NCBI GenBank assembly: GCA_003990955.1
Contig: BIFV01000002.1
Span: 173,096-237,095, forward strand
Direction: 5' to 3'
Source: Sporomusaceae bacterium FL31
Lineage (GTDB): Bacteria; Bacillota; Negativicutes; DSM-1736; Dendrosporobacteraceae
DNA: 64,000 bases
A program made the position numbers and the translations under genes. The number at the start of each line of letters is the position of its first letter. The stretch's first letter is position 1. The notes under the pieces were generated by a model. The model was not told the DNA's origin. It searched no databases and saw only the letters and a list, made by a program, of their open reading frames with translations. Below are positions 1 to 8,896 of this stretch, in pieces.

Positions 1-106
1 GCAAGCCTGCATTCCAGTTTACATTTCCAGGCAAAGACAATTCACCACACAATAGAATAAAGGTTCCATAATAATACCTCCCAAAATAATCGAAGTTAAT
101 AAACAA

Positions 107-135
107 AGGCTTTCAGAATAAATTCCTGAAAGCCT
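107..135 (-). terminator. Hairpin downstream of the tRNA cluster
   Basis: A 10-bp perfect inverted repeat (107-116 with 126-135) lies directly after the tRNA-Leu 3' end on the minus strand and is followed by a T-rich stretch. It probably terminates the four-tRNA transcript. Confidence 0.6.
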
Positions 136-148
136 CATCATTGTTGAA

Positions 149-231
149 TGGTGCGGGAGAAGGGACTTGAACCCCCACGGTCACCCGCCAGATCCTAAGT
201 CTGGTGCGTCTGCCAATTCCGCCACTCCCGC
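149..231 (-). tRNA. tRNA-Leu (anticodon TAG)
   Basis: The reverse strand folds as a class II tRNA with a long variable arm. The 7-nt anticodon loop CTTAGGA sits between CCAGA/TCTGG stems and gives anticodon TAG. The T-loop is TTCAAGTC and CCA is encoded at 149-151. It is the last gene of a four-tRNA cluster (His, Gln, Lys, Leu in transcription order). Confidence 0.95.
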
Positions 232-244
232 GTATTAAGTTAAA

Positions 245-320
245 TGGTGATCCACGATGGGCTCGAACCATCGACACCCTGATTAAAAGTCAGGTGCTCT
301 ACCAACTGAGCTAGTGGATC
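245..320 (-). tRNA. tRNA-Lys (anticodon TTT)
   Basis: A 76-nt cloverleaf on the minus strand with a GATCCAC/GTGGATC acceptor stem, anticodon loop containing TTT, T-loop TTCGAGC and encoded CCA. Confidence 0.95.
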
Positions 321-326
321 ATATTA

Positions 327-402
327 TGGCTGGGGCGGCTGGACTCGAACCAACGCATGCGGGAGTCAAAGTCCCGTGCCTTACCAACTTGGCGACGCCC
401 CA
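327..402 (-). tRNA. tRNA-Gln (anticodon TTG)
   Basis: A 76-nt cloverleaf on the minus strand with a TGGGGCG acceptor strand, anticodon TTG, a TTCGAGTC T-loop and encoded CCA. It sits 6 bases from tRNA-Lys. Confidence 0.95.
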
Positions 403-409
403 GTAAAAT

Positions 410-486
410 TGGGGTGACTGAAGGGATTCGAACCCTCGGGTAACGGAGCCACAATCCGCCGTGTTAACCACTTCACCACAGCCACC
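410..486 (-). tRNA. tRNA-His (anticodon GTG)
   Basis: A cloverleaf on the minus strand with GTGGCTG/CAGTCAC acceptor stem, anticodon GTG, encoded CCA and the extra 5' G (G-1, position 486) typical of histidine tRNAs. It is the first gene of the cluster. Confidence 0.95.
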
Positions 487-592
487 ACGTTGTCATCGCC
501 TGACGACAAAATATATTATAACAAGCCTCCATATTTATGTCAAGCATAAAATATCATCAATTTATTCTATTTACAGGGACTAGCAAAAGCAA

Positions 593-619
593 AACCCAAG
601 CGATCATTACGCTTGGGTT
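593..619 (-). terminator. Rho-independent terminator after the chemoreceptor gene
   Basis: A perfect 10-bp stem (593-602/610-619) with a T-rich tail on the minus strand, just past the stop codon of the chemotaxis gene. Confidence 0.75.
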
Positions 620-633
620 ATCTACTTGATTGG

Positions 634-2601
634 TTAAACCGAAAACTTACTTACAGCATTTCGCAAATCATGCGCCATTTGCGCCAGGCTTGCCGCTGAG
701 GCAGCAATTTCTTGCACCGCAGCATTCTGTTCTTCACTCGCTGCAGCAACTTGTTCCGCACTAGCCGCATTGGATCTGGCTACATCGGCAATATGGCTGA
801 CAGCCTGCTCGACCTCAACACTGCCTGATCTTTGCTGATTGGATAATTGTACAATATGCTTGATTTGTCCATTCATATCCTTAATAGCCTGGTGAATATC
901 TCTAAACGCAGATCCCGAAGCTTCCACGACTGACACACCAACAGCAACTTCTTTACTGCCTTTATCCATGGCAGCAACGGCTTCAAGCGTTTCCTGTTGA
1001 ATAGCCCCAATAATGGAGGATATCTCTTTGGCTGCATTTTCGGATTGCTCAGCTAGTTTGCGAACCTCATCGGCAACCACAGCAAACCCTCTTCCCTGTT
1101 CACCGGCGCGAGCTGCTTCAATTGCAGCATTAAGCGCTAATAGGTTAGTCTGGCCAGCTAATCCGGTAATGGTATCGACAATTTGGCCGATCTGACGTGA
1201 CTTGTCACCCAATACATGGATCATTCTCGCAGTGTTATTTACATCAGATTGGATTTGATTCATCATTGTTACAGCACTTTGCGACTGACTTGCACCTTCA
1301 TTGGCTACCCGTTCAGTATTCTCTGAAGCACTAGCTACCGCTTCAGCTGCTTTTGTGGACTCCGAACTAAATTTAACCATACCGCCAATGACTTCCGCGG
1401 ATTTCATTGATAACTCAACCTGCTGTCCAGTCCCAGCAGCAACGTGTTGAACTGTTGATGCTACTTCCTCTGAGGCTTTACCTACTTCGCCAATTGCGGC
1501 AGAAAGCTGCTCCGAAGCCGCAGATACCGTCTGGGCCGTACTGGCAGTCCGTACAATAAGATCACGCAACTGAGTGGTCATGGTATTGAATTCATCGGCA
1601 AGCAGCGTAACCTCGGCAGCTCCTTTGATTTCAATATTATGAGTCAAATCGCCTTTTGCCACCTTATCGGCGGCTTCAATCAATTCTTTCAACGGATTGA
1701 CAATTCCGCCGGCCACCTTAAAGGCTGCATATACGGCTGCCAAAATAGACAATAGTAAAATGACTCCAGCAATAATACTCGAATATATTAAGGAAGAATA
1801 CACTTCAACTAATGGTTCATGAATGAGTACTCCCCAGCCATATTTTTCTACAGGCCCATACACGGTTAATGCTGTATCACCTCGAGTAGAAACGGCTTCC
1901 ATGAAACCACTTTGTCCGTTCAGTGCATTTTTAACATAATCATAGCGAAGGAAATCGTCTTTCGCAAAAACCCGTTCCTTATTAGGATGAGCCAAGACAG
2001 TACCCTTTTGGTCAACAATATCAACATAACCAGTTTTTCCAATTGTGCATCTCTCAACAATGTCCCATAAAGCTTTAATACTGACATCGGCAGCTAAAAC
2101 ACCAATAACGGCTCCATCCTTATTTTTAATTGGTGTAGAAACCGTTACGCAAGGTGCATTAGTAAAAGCAGAAATGTACACATCAGTGTAAAAAGTACGC
2201 CCTTTAAGCGCTTCCTGAAAATAAGTACGATCAGAGCGATTGGCAAGATTACCACTTGTCCGCGCCACTTGCATTCCGGTAGCATCCATGGCGAAAATCA
2301 GCTCAAACTGCGGATTTTTCTGTTGTGCCGCTACAATCATTTCTCGAATAGCATTTGCATCAAAGGTCGTGGACGGCGGTGCATCTGCTAAGGCCTCCAC
2401 AATGCCCTGGGCATTGTCCATATGCCGTTTAATTTCATTTGATATTTGAGTTGTAAGATTTAAATTAGCTTGAATGGTTGCCTCTCTCATTCCAACAACA
2501 TTGAGATATACGTTGACCAAAGTGCCGAGAATAGCAGGCAGCAACGTAAAAATCGTAAATAAAACAACTAACTTATACTTAAGGCTTTTTTTGTCGAACA
2601 T
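634..2601 (-). CDS. Methyl-accepting chemotaxis protein with dCache sensor
   Basis: Membrane chemoreceptor that should pass ligand binding outside the cell to CheA/CheW. From the ATG at 2601 (GAGGTG ribosome site seven bases upstream; an in-frame codon at 2688 is possible but has no such site) it has 655 residues. A first membrane helix lies near residues 10-32, then a periplasmic Cache-type domain to about 285, a second helix near 290-315, a HAMP domain, and a long helical signalling domain. The conserved signalling hairpin with [19 protein letters not shown] is near residues 490-510. It is monocistronic with its own terminator. The ligand cannot be told from sequence; Cache domains often bind amino acids or organic acids. 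Confidence 0.93.
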   Translation of the reverse strand: MFDKKSLKYKLVVLFTIFTLLPAILGTLVNVYLNVVGMREATIQANLNLTTQISNEIKRHMDNAQGIVEALADAPPSTTFDANAIREMIVAAQQKNPQFELIFAMDATGMQVARTSGNLANRSDRTYFQEALKGRTFYTDVYISAFTNAPCVTVSTPIKNKDGAVIGVLAADVSIKALWDIVERCTIGKTGYVDIVDQKGTVLAHPNKERVFAKDDFLRYDYVKNALNGQSGFMEAVSTRGDTALTVYGPVEKYGWGVLIHEPLVEVYSSLIYSSIIAGVILLLSILAAVYAAFKVAGGIVNPLKELIEAADKVAKGDLTHNIEIKGAAEVTLLADEFNTMTTQLRDLIVRTASTAQTVSAASEQLSAAIGEVGKASEEVASTVQHVAAGTGQQVELSMKSAEVIGGMVKFSSESTKAAEAVASASENTERVANEGASQSQSAVTMMNQIQSDVNNTARMIHVLGDKSRQIGQIVDTITGLAGQTNLLALNAAIEAARAGEQGRGFAVVADEVRKLAEQSENAAKEISSIIGAIQQETLEAVAAMDKGSKEVAVGVSVVEASGSAFRDIHQAIKDMNGQIKHIVQLSNQQRSGSVEVEQAVSHIADVARSNAASAEQVAAASEEQNAAVQEIAASAASLAQMAHDLRNAVSKFSV

Positions 2602-2846
2602 AGTATTCACCTCATCAAAGTATTCTGCTACTAACTGGACAACGCACCTACCATCAGCTAAATAAGTGTTTCTACATAAAAAAACCAACTAAACAAATGG
2701 CACGAATACCCCTTGTTAGTTGTAACTTCATCGTACATGAATGAGAACTTATTCTTTGTCCATATATTACATCATAATACAAATTATGTCAATACCAGAC
2801 GCACAATAAATCTAAAAGTTCTTGCTACTGCTACTTTCAAAAAACC

Positions 2847-2877
2847 AGAAAACATCAAGCTTAGCTTGATGTTTTCT
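2847..2877 (-). terminator. Terminator after the aldo/keto reductase gene
   Basis: A perfect 14-bp stem (2847-2860/2864-2877) with a 3-nt loop, followed on the minus strand by a T-rich tract (2837-2846). Confidence 0.85.
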
Positions 2878-2953
2878 GTAAGTCACGCCTGAATATTCTC
2901 TAACATACACAAATTAGAACCTTGCTAAAATTAAGAGGCATTCATGCACACTT

Positions 2954-4102
2954 TTATTCAAATAATGCTGAGACATGCTTTAATTCTTCCCGTATTGGAA
3001 TACTCTGAGGACAATGACTTTCGCATTTACCGCATTCTACACATTTCGATGCAGGAGCTGCAAGCTTTGATAAAATCTTGTAGCGCTGTTTTGCTGCTGG
3101 AGTACCGTCAAATACCCAATGGTCATTGTACATCGAGAAACAGTTGGGAATATGTATCCCTTCAGGACACGGCATACAATAAGAACAGGCAGTACAATTC
3201 ACTCGAATTCTTTCTTGGAAAAGATTCTTTACGCCATCTACAAGTTCAAGCTCTTTCGCCGTCAGAGAAAGCGCGATTGCATCGTCAGCCACTTTTACAT
3301 TTTCCACAACCTGATCCATGGTGGTCATACCGCTTAATACTACTGAGACCTCAGGATGATTCCAAACCCACCGTAAAGCCCATTCCGCCGGTGTTCTGCT
3401 GATATCAGCTTGACTTAACATATCATTAGCTGCTTGTGGAAGATTGGCAAGATTGCCACCGCGTAACGGTTCCATAATCGTAATGCCAAGACCTTTGGCA
3501 GCCGCATACTTTAGCCCTTCTTTGCCTGCCTGATAGTCTTCATCTAAATAGTTATACTGAATCTGACAGAAAGACCAATCATAATAATCTACAATTTCTT
3601 TAAAGAGACCTACCTGATCATGAAAAGAAAAACCGGCATGCTTAATCCTGCCATCTTTCATGGCCTGATTCAGGAAATCACTAATCCCTGCTTCCTTTAA
3701 CACAGGCCATGTACCAGCATTCAGTGAATGAACTAGATAAAAATCTATGTAGTCGGTTTGAAGTCGATCCAGTTGTTCATTAAGATATCGATCCATATCT
3801 TCTCTACTTTTAATCAACCAACTAGGAAGCTTTGTGGCTAATTTAACGCGTTCCCTGTAACCGTCTTTTAAAGCTTTAGCAACAAAAGGCTCACTTGCGC
3901 CGCCATGTGTAAAACCTGTCCCATGATAAGGATACGCCGTATCCACATAATTGACCCCTGCATCAATGGCATATCGAATCATGGGGATAGCTTTTTCTTC
4001 ATCAATATGGGTCGGATCGCTGCCAATAGTCGGCAGCCGCATACAGCCAAACCCCAGTACGGAGACCTGCTCGTTCGTTTTGCCAAAATTTCTGTACAAC
4101 AT
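2954..4102 (-). CDS. Aldo/keto reductase with C-terminal ferredoxin-like Fe-S domain
   Basis: 382 residues from the ATG at 4102, which follows a GAGGAGG site; an upstream in-frame start lacks one. The N-terminal TIM-barrel shows the aldo/keto reductase features GFGCMRLP, DTAYPYHG (catalytic Tyr), KLATKLP (Lys) and FYLVHSL (His). The last about 90 residues carry cysteine motifs CTACSYCMPCPEG and CVECGKCESHCP, typical of two [4Fe-4S] clusters. Such fusions are predicted oxidoreductases of anaerobes with unknown substrate. The gene lies downstream of a TetR regulator, and a 46-bp palindrome in its promoter region shares a core with the palindrome before the regulator, so TetR control is likely. 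Confidence 0.9.
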   Translation of the reverse strand: MLYRNFGKTNEQVSVLGFGCMRLPTIGSDPTHIDEEKAIPMIRYAIDAGVNYVDTAYPYHGTGFTHGGASEPFVAKALKDGYRERVKLATKLPSWLIKSREDMDRYLNEQLDRLQTDYIDFYLVHSLNAGTWPVLKEAGISDFLNQAMKDGRIKHAGFSFHDQVGLFKEIVDYYDWSFCQIQYNYLDEDYQAGKEGLKYAAAKGLGITIMEPLRGGNLANLPQAANDMLSQADISRTPAEWALRWVWNHPEVSVVLSGMTTMDQVVENVKVADDAIALSLTAKELELVDGVKNLFQERIRVNCTACSYCMPCPEGIHIPNCFSMYNDHWVFDGTPAAKQRYKILSKLAAPASKCVECGKCESHCPQSIPIREELKHVSALFE

Positions 4103-4212
4103 GTTACTCCTCCTCAATTTGAATAGTTATTCTTAACACTAAAAACAGTTGTTGTTTAAAGTATTTGCTGATTCAGAAAACTGTAGCCACAGCTTACCAA
4201 TTACTATATATC

Positions 4213-4258
4213 TTTTTGTCATAATAGGAATGAACATTCATTCCTATTATGACAAAAA
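4213..4258. promoter_or_regulatory. 46-bp palindrome, probable TetR operator before the reductase gene
   Basis: A near-perfect inverted repeat, mismatched only at the two central bases, with core GGAATGAACATTCATTCC. It lies between the TetR stop codon and the reductase start. The same core recurs upstream of the TetR gene (4861-4912). The long arms ending in T and A runs could also make it a two-way terminator. Confidence 0.7.
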
Positions 4259-4269
4259 AAGACTTGCTG

Positions 4270-4845
4270 CTATGATCTTTTAATTGCATCCCATATTGCG
4301 CTAACTCCCGCATTAAGAGTATCCTTGTCAAGTTTACCTTTACCGAACAAACACAGTTTAGTCAGCGACATCGTTGCTCCATAAGCTAGCGTGCTTAACA
4401 TTTCCACAGGCAGTTCTTTGAGCAATTGTTCTTCGCTAGCACGTTTAAATAAATTATTAACTGGCTCAAACGTGCGAACTCCTTGTGCGCGGGTAGCCGC
4501 AGTAATCAAAGGAGAGTTCGCGTACTGTTCAATAAATAACAATTCGGCAGGGTTCTCTAAGAAGTACTCAATAATATTGCTCAGCAGCAGCAAAAAGCTT
4601 TCCTGAACTGGCCTGCTTTCTAGATAATTACGCAAAGTATATTGAGCAAGGCGCGATTTAACATCAATATATAAAACATTGATCAAGTCTTCTTTATTTG
4701 AGAAATAACGATATATTGTACCAACACCAATATTTGCCCGCTGAGCAATCTGCGACATAGGAGTGCCATGAAACCCCTGTTCAGATATGAGTTCTAAAGT
4801 TGCTTGCAAGGCAGCTGATTTTTTATCTTGTAATTTATCTTTCAT
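4270..4845 (-). CDS. TetR/AcrR family transcriptional regulator
   Basis: 191 residues. The N-terminal helix-turn-helix (about residues 10-55) contains GTPMSQIAQRANIGVGTIYRYFSNKEDLI, the standard TetR recognition helix. The C-terminal ligand/dimer domain is unassigned. It is placed divergent from nothing: the reductase is downstream on the same strand, but a separate operator-like palindrome precedes each gene. It probably represses itself and the reductase. The inducer is unknown. Confidence 0.92.
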   Translation of the reverse strand: MKDKLQDKKSAALQATLELISEQGFHGTPMSQIAQRANIGVGTIYRYFSNKEDLINVLYIDVKSRLAQYTLRNYLESRPVQESFLLLLSNIIEYFLENPAELLFIEQYANSPLITAATRAQGVRTFEPVNNLFKRASEEQLLKELPVEMLSTLAYGATMSLTKLCLFGKGKLDKDTLNAGVSAIWDAIKRS

Positions 4846-4860
4846 AAATACCCCAAAGAA

Positions 4861-4912
4861 AAAATTGAATCAATAGAGGAATGAACATTCACTCCTCTAT
4901 TGATTCAATTTT
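4861..4912. promoter_or_regulatory. 52-bp palindrome, probable TetR autoregulatory operator
   Basis: Inverted repeat from 4861 to 4912 with core GAGGAATGAACATTCACTCCTC and only the central pair plus one further pair mismatched. It lies 15 bases upstream of the TetR start and shares the GGAATGAACATTCA core with 4213-4258. Confidence 0.7.
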
Positions 4913-5049
4913 AGCGGAAAGAAGCATCGCTGTCAATCCTTACCATTAACAGCAACCGTTGCTCACGCCACTCCTCATAAGCCTTGTGATGTAACTGTTA
5001 ACAAGCTTACCGAGCTTACCTACTCTGCATTTTCATTCAATTTAGCCGA

Positions 5050-5078
5050 TTGCATATTTTACAATCTATGGGTATAAT
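5050..5078 (+). promoter_or_regulatory. Promoter of a small plus-strand RNA
   Basis: TTGCAT (5050-5055), a 17-bp spacer and a perfect TATAAT (5073-5078). No protein-coding frame follows. The next landmark is a strong terminator at 5163-5206, so the promoter is predicted to drive a small RNA. Confidence 0.7.
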
Positions 5079-5084
5079 ATAAGA

Positions 5085-5206
5085 AAAGGACTGACGCGCT
5101 CGATACACGCCAGCCCTACAGGCTGTCTAACCAAACGGTTAGCCCAGGATTACGGAGTTAAAGAAATAACCGCCGCTATTTGAGCAGGGGCGGTTATTTC
5201 TTTTTT
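5085..5206 (+). ncRNA. Predicted antitoxin-like small RNA convergent with the holin-like toxin
   Basis: A non-coding stretch of about 120 nt between a strong promoter (5050-5078) and a terminator (12-bp stem 5163-5174/5189-5200 plus six Ts). Its 3' end overlaps the last codons of the toxin gene on the other strand, so the two transcripts are complementary. This layout is that of type I toxin-antitoxin pairs such as bsrG/SR4 and txpA/RatA. The exact ends are inferred. Confidence 0.6.
5163..5206 (+). terminator. Terminator of the small RNA, overlapping the toxin 3' end
   Basis: A perfect 12-bp stem GAAATAACCGCC/GGCGGTTATTTC with a 14-nt loop and six Ts on the plus strand. On the minus strand the same hairpin is followed by TTTAAC and may also end the toxin mRNA. 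Confidence 0.8.
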
Positions 5207-5268
5207 ACGACTAATACCATAAGCGTGGCAAATGCGACAGCAAATGTCAATGCTTCGTATGTAGTCAT
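5194..5268 (-). CDS. Putative holin-like toxin (type I TA peptide)
   Basis: A 24-residue peptide, MTTYEALTFAVAFATLMVLV then VKKK, so one hydrophobic helix with a basic tail. The MxTYEAL start and short length match the putative holin-like toxin family found in many Firmicutes. A very strong ribosome site (AAAGGGGGTGG, seven bases before the ATG) also fits that family, and a TATAAT-like box lies on the minus strand at 5328-5333. The peptide probably inserts in the membrane. It is paired with the predicted antisense RNA at 5085-5206. It is too short to be called by default gene finders. Confidence 0.75.
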   Translation of the reverse strand: MTTYEALTFAVAFATLMVLVVKKK

Positions 5269-5401
5269 AAGCACCACCCCCTTTCTAAAAAGGGTATGGC
5301 TAACCGATCCCTGACAACCTGCGTCTTATTATAACATATTTTTCCAGATCTAAAAAGATTTCATCATTGTAACTAAACAAACTGCTTAAAATGCGGTCTA
5401 T

Positions 5402-5450
5402 AAAAAGTCTTTACGAAATAAAGTGCCACCTGGCAGAATTCAATCTACCA
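5402..5450 (-). other. Degenerate copy of the tRNA-Arg(ACG) 3' end and terminator
   Basis: Bases 5402-5419 match 7493-7510 (18 bases, the left arm of the terminator behind tRNA-Arg(ACG)). After loss of the other arm the similarity resumes and reaches the T-arm region: GGCAGAATTCAATCTACC here against GGCAGGATTCGAACCTGCGACC at the intact gene. It looks like a decayed attachment-site duplication bracketing the EamA/AraC genes. Confidence 0.45.
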
Positions 5451-5539
5451 CTATTTTAATTCGAATTTAAAATTGCCATCCTCTTTCCTTTTAATAGCAT
5501 TATAGTTGACAGCGGATTTTCCTCGTATACAGCACCGAG

Positions 5540-6418
5540 CTATTTGGCGCTTATTTGAGTAGGTTCTTTTTCTTTAGATAACTCCCTATCCTTAAGTATT
5601 TCCCCAACATAGGTTGAGCCCAATATTAACATCCCACCAATAATCTGAGGTAATATTAATAATTCTCCGACAAAGATGACACTGAATAAAATACTAAACA
5701 AAGGCTCTAAATAACTATAGGCAACTATTTCAACAGATCTCATATGTGTATAGAGTGAAAAGAATAGAGTATAGGCCACACCTGTATGTAATACACCTAA
5801 TAGAATAGTATAAATAACTGCTGTAAAATCCAAGTCTACAACCGTTAGAATGCTCCCATCTATCAATACAAATGGCAGCAAAATAATCATTGCCGTAAAT
5901 ATCTGAACAAATGTAGCAGTTTGGTTATCCACTCTAACTCGAATACTGCGGTTAATTGCATAAAGCATCCCTGAAATAGCACTGAGTACCATCCCCATGT
6001 AGCCATAACCTTCAAGGATGTTATGACCTACAATCAGAAATAACCCCAGAACTGAAATGAAAATCACTGCAATTTGAACCTTGGAGATAATCTCTTTCAG
6101 TATTAGTGGTGCAGCTATCATGACATATACCGGGCACATGTTGTAAATCATAACAGCAGATGAAATGCTGGTATGCTTAAATCCATAGAATAAAGTTAAC
6201 CAGCCAAAACCCAGTAATATACCTGAAATAATATATGGCTTTAAAAGCGATATATTTACCTTTTCTGCTTTTTTCATTTTCATTACAACAAAAAGAACCG
6301 GGAGTGCAATTAATGCCCTCAGAAAAGCTAAGCTTAAAGCGGATAATGGAATTGATTTAGTAAATACTCCCAGGCTCCCCCAGATAATCATAACAAGTAC
6401 TAATTTAACTCTATTCAT
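5540..6418 (-). CDS. EamA/DMT family transporter
   Basis: 292 residues from the ATG at 6418, preceded by GGAGTG. About ten hydrophobic helices arranged as two EamA repeats (roughly residues 5-135 and 150-280), the hallmark of drug/metabolite transporters that export amino acids or other small metabolites. The C-terminal tail is charged. It lies directly downstream of an AraC-type regulator, which likely controls it. Substrate unknown. The pair is flanked by an intact and a degenerate tRNA-Arg end, suggesting arrival by site-specific integration. Confidence 0.88.
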   Translation of the reverse strand: MNRVKLVLVMIIWGSLGVFTKSIPLSALSLAFLRALIALPVLFVVMKMKKAEKVNISLLKPYIISGILLGFGWLTLFYGFKHTSISSAVMIYNMCPVYVMIAAPLILKEIISKVQIAVIFISVLGLFLIVGHNILEGYGYMGMVLSAISGMLYAINRSIRVRVDNQTATFVQIFTAMIILLPFVLIDGSILTVVDLDFTAVIYTILLGVLHTGVAYTLFFSLYTHMRSVEIVAYSYLEPLFSILFSVIFVGELLILPQIIGGMLILGSTYVGEILKDRELSKEKEPTQISAK

Positions 6419-6489
6419 AGCCACACTCCTTATCTTTATTGAGTTTAGATTAGCTAAATAATAAGGAGCTGTATTGTACAAAATTGACA

Positions 6490-7290
6490 CTATCCTCTTA
6501 ATTGCTCTACATATGTCACTGGTGTAATTCCATACATTTTTTTAAATTCGCGAATCAAATGAGCTTGGTCATAAAATCTTAATTCCTCACAAATCTCAAA
6601 CACGTCTACACCTTTACTTAATAATCTTTTTGCTTCAGCTACTCGATATTGCAGATGGTATGCAGCAGGTGTAGTGACATATAATTTCTTAAAATTCCTT
6701 ATGATTGTAAACTTATTTAGCCCAGTTATTTGCTGTAGCTTATCTAATGTTATCACGTCATTCACATGACTTAATATATAATCATGGATGGTTTTGACCG
6801 TGTCGATTGTAGTTGTAGCAATAGTCTCCGAAATTTCTTTTTCACCAAACTCTATCAATAATTCAATAAGTATATTTTCTAATATGTCCGGAGTTTCTTC
6901 TGTTAGCAGTTGTTCAATAAAGCCTCTCAATTTCTGAGCCTGATTGCCTGCTAACTTTTTCGCTTGATTAAAACTTACTAAATTACCGTAGTAGCAGGGA
7001 TCAACAAATAACATAACATATACCCAGTGATTGATATCTTTTGGTGCACATCTGTGAGTCATTAAAGGTGGAATAATGACACCATCACCTGTTTCATAAA
7101 AGATAGTCCCATCATTCAATGTCAAATCAGTGGCCCCTTCTATAATATACCCTAATGAAAGCTCATTGTGGACATGAGATTTATATGCATGAAGGTCGTT
7201 TCTACACCGCTTGATTTCCACACCTTCAATAATGTCCATATGTCGTTCTTTCTCAATACCATTCATATAATCTTTATTTGATAGATTCAA
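6490..7290 (-). CDS. AraC family regulator with N-terminal cupin sensor
   Basis: 266 residues if translation begins at the TTG at 7290 (GGCAGGTG about 10 bases upstream); ATGs at 7266 or 7239 are alternatives. The first about 140 residues look like an AraC-type cupin ligand domain. The last about 100 hold two helix-turn-helix motifs, the second with the family signature FYDQAHLIREFKKMYGITP. It is probably an activator of the EamA transporter 72 bases downstream. Confidence 0.9.
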   Translation of the reverse strand: MNLSNKDYMNGIEKERHMDIIEGVEIKRCRNDLHAYKSHVHNELSLGYIIEGATDLTLNDGTIFYETGDGVIIPPLMTHRCAPKDINHWVYVMLFVDPCYYGNLVSFNQAKKLAGNQAQKLRGFIEQLLTEETPDILENILIELLIEFGEKEISETIATTTIDTVKTIHDYILSHVNDVITLDKLQQITGLNKFTIIRNFKKLYVTTPAAYHLQYRVAEAKRLLSKGVDVFEICEELRFYDQAHLIREFKKMYGITPVTYVEQLRG

Positions 7291-7445
7291 AATTCCAACA
7301 CCTGCCTTTCATTGTATTGTCACAGACCTACAGCTTTTTTCGGTATGTTGTATGATTTTGGTTAGATTCAAAGCTAAATAAATTCTTCGCCAAATTGCTA
7401 AGTATCCCTTGCAGATATTGTTTAACTTGAAATAGAAAATTAAGA

Positions 7446-7483
7446 AAAAGGAATTTGGCAAACAGCATAGCCAAATTCCTTTT
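7446..7483 (-). terminator. Second terminator behind tRNA-Arg(ACG)
   Basis: A perfect 14-bp stem AAAAGGAATTTGGC/GCCAAATTCCTTTT with a 10-nt loop. It lies between the AraC gene and the tRNA and backs up the hairpin at 7496-7522. Confidence 0.65.
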
Positions 7484-7495
7484 AAAACAACAAAA

Positions 7496-7522
7496 AAGTC
7501 TTTACGAAATTCGTAAAGACTT
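7496..7522 (-). terminator. Terminator of tRNA-Arg(ACG)
   Basis: A 13-bp perfect stem AAGTCTTTACGAA/TTCGTAAAGACTT followed on the minus strand by TTTTTG, 12 bases past the tRNA 3' end. A partial copy of its arm occurs at 5402-5419. Confidence 0.8.
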
Positions 7523-7534
7523 AAAGTATCAAAA

Positions 7535-7611
7535 TGGCGACCCCGGCAGGATTCGAACCTGCGACCTTTTGATTCGTAGTCAAACGCTCTATCCAGCTGA
7601 GCTACGGAGTC
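7535..7611 (-). tRNA. tRNA-Arg (anticodon ACG)
   Basis: A 77-nt cloverleaf with GACTCCG/CGGGGTC acceptor stem, anticodon ACG (inosine-modified in bacteria, reads CGN), TTCGAAT T-loop and encoded CCA. Confidence 0.95.
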
Positions 7612-7627
7612 ATTGTGCAATTGGCAC

Positions 7628-7831
7628 TTATTTAGTATAAGCCATTTTAGCATTATTGTCAACAAGCTTTTTGTTGGTATTTAGATTATGAAGCGACTTT
7701 TTTCTCAACGCGACCATTAGCAATTCACAAAATGTCTGTTGCGGCTTATTTTTATTATCACTGAATGCATCATTTTTTTCTTCACTGTTCTTATATTCGC
7801 TCCGATAAATACTTGCAACTTTTGCTATCAT
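7628..7831 (-). CDS. Small hypothetical protein
   Basis: 67 residues, hydrophilic and lysine-rich, starting MIAKVASIYRSEY. A good ribosome site (GGAGG, eight bases before the ATG) supports translation. I do not recognise a domain. It ends 16 bases before the tRNA-Arg gene on the same strand. Confidence 0.5.
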   Translation of the reverse strand: MIAKVASIYRSEYKNSEEKNDAFSDNKNKPQQTFCELLMVALRKKSLHNLNTNKKLVDNNAKMAYTK

Positions 7832-7997
7832 AAATTCGCCCTCCTTGGCAATTGCAGCTTCTTTTTCATAAGTTATATATTAGTATTATCGGATATGATG
7901 AGTAAGGCATTAAGTTAAAACCATATAAATATTAAATTTTTATTAGATTATTGTAAAATGCCGATTTTATTTAGATATATAATATATCTAATTTGTT

Positions 7998-8654
7998 CTA
8001 TTTTTCGTTTGGAAAAAGAAGCTCCAACATATGGATACCCTTTTTTTCACCTAGATTGATTGCTTCTGTGCAAAATTTACAATAGCAAACCACTCTAGCT
8101 GTCTTGATTTTCTCGCAATGCCTACGAAAGTGTTCACCTTGTTCTTCTGGTGTACAAGGTGTAAACATATGTGCACCTTCCACCACATAACGCCTATGTG
8201 CTAATTTTGCGTTACTTTCTGTACAGGGCGATAATAAGTTTGTTCCGCAAAAACGTGTTTTATTATAATTCTCTTCTAATTCCAGATATTGAATATTCAT
8301 TTTTGATAACAATGATCGTACAGTTTCCTGTACATGACGTTTTTCAAATGCAATCCAGCAATCCTGTATGGTCATAACCGCTCCATGATAATCTGGAAAT
8401 TGGAACCGCTCATCTGCATCAATTAACTCCCATATAAATTGTATAGCCTTTGCTTGGGAACTTTCTTCAAGAATTGCTGCACAATTATTGCAAACCACAA
8501 TAGCTGTATCGTCAGGTGTTAATTGTTGGTGTTTTACCCTACAGCAGCCGATTGGTTTCATACCGTGCTTTTCTTGTAGGTATTTGCTAAGTCTTTCGCT
8601 GGCATTTCGATATGTAGCCTGTGCTTTGCAACTTGGAAAAAGCACTTGTGACAT
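7998..8654 (-). CDS. Cysteine-rich (CCG-domain, HdrB-like) Fe-S protein
   Basis: 218 residues. The N-terminal half has the spacing of a CCG domain as in heterodisulfide reductase subunit B: Cys9, then GCC (37-38), then CNNC (55-58). Further cysteines occur in RFCGTNLLSPC and VVCYCKFC near the C-terminus, so one or two metal or Fe-S sites are likely. HdrB-type domains handle thiol or disulfide electron transfer in anaerobes. No partner subunit is adjacent, so its role is open. Confidence 0.7.
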   Translation of the reverse strand: MSQVLFPSCKAQATYRNASERLSKYLQEKHGMKPIGCCRVKHQQLTPDDTAIVVCNNCAAILEESSQAKAIQFIWELIDADERFQFPDYHGAVMTIQDCWIAFEKRHVQETVRSLLSKMNIQYLELEENYNKTRFCGTNLLSPCTESNAKLAHRRYVVEGAHMFTPCTPEEQGEHFRRHCEKIKTARVVCYCKFCTEAINLGEKKGIHMLELLFPNEK

Positions 8655-8896
8655 ACAGTTGCCTCCCTAATTTTTGATTAACCATTTGTTTATAAATCTA
8701 CAATCTGATTATTCATCGCCTTTATTGATAATATCTTGATATTTCGCATTCATTCCACCAAATCCCTGTTTAAAAATCATAAGAAATACAAGCAGACCCA
8801 ATCAACAGTCATTTCTATAGATAAAAACATTGATATATCTAATAGTTTTCACATGATAAGAAAATACCGTTACGCTCGTTATCCTATAAACACAAA

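Noticed and set aside
7455..7640. Open frame across tRNA-Arg(ACG) on the plus strand, containing GDPGRIRTCDLLIRS
   Set aside because: It is the antisense of a tRNA gene, a well-known spurious protein pattern.
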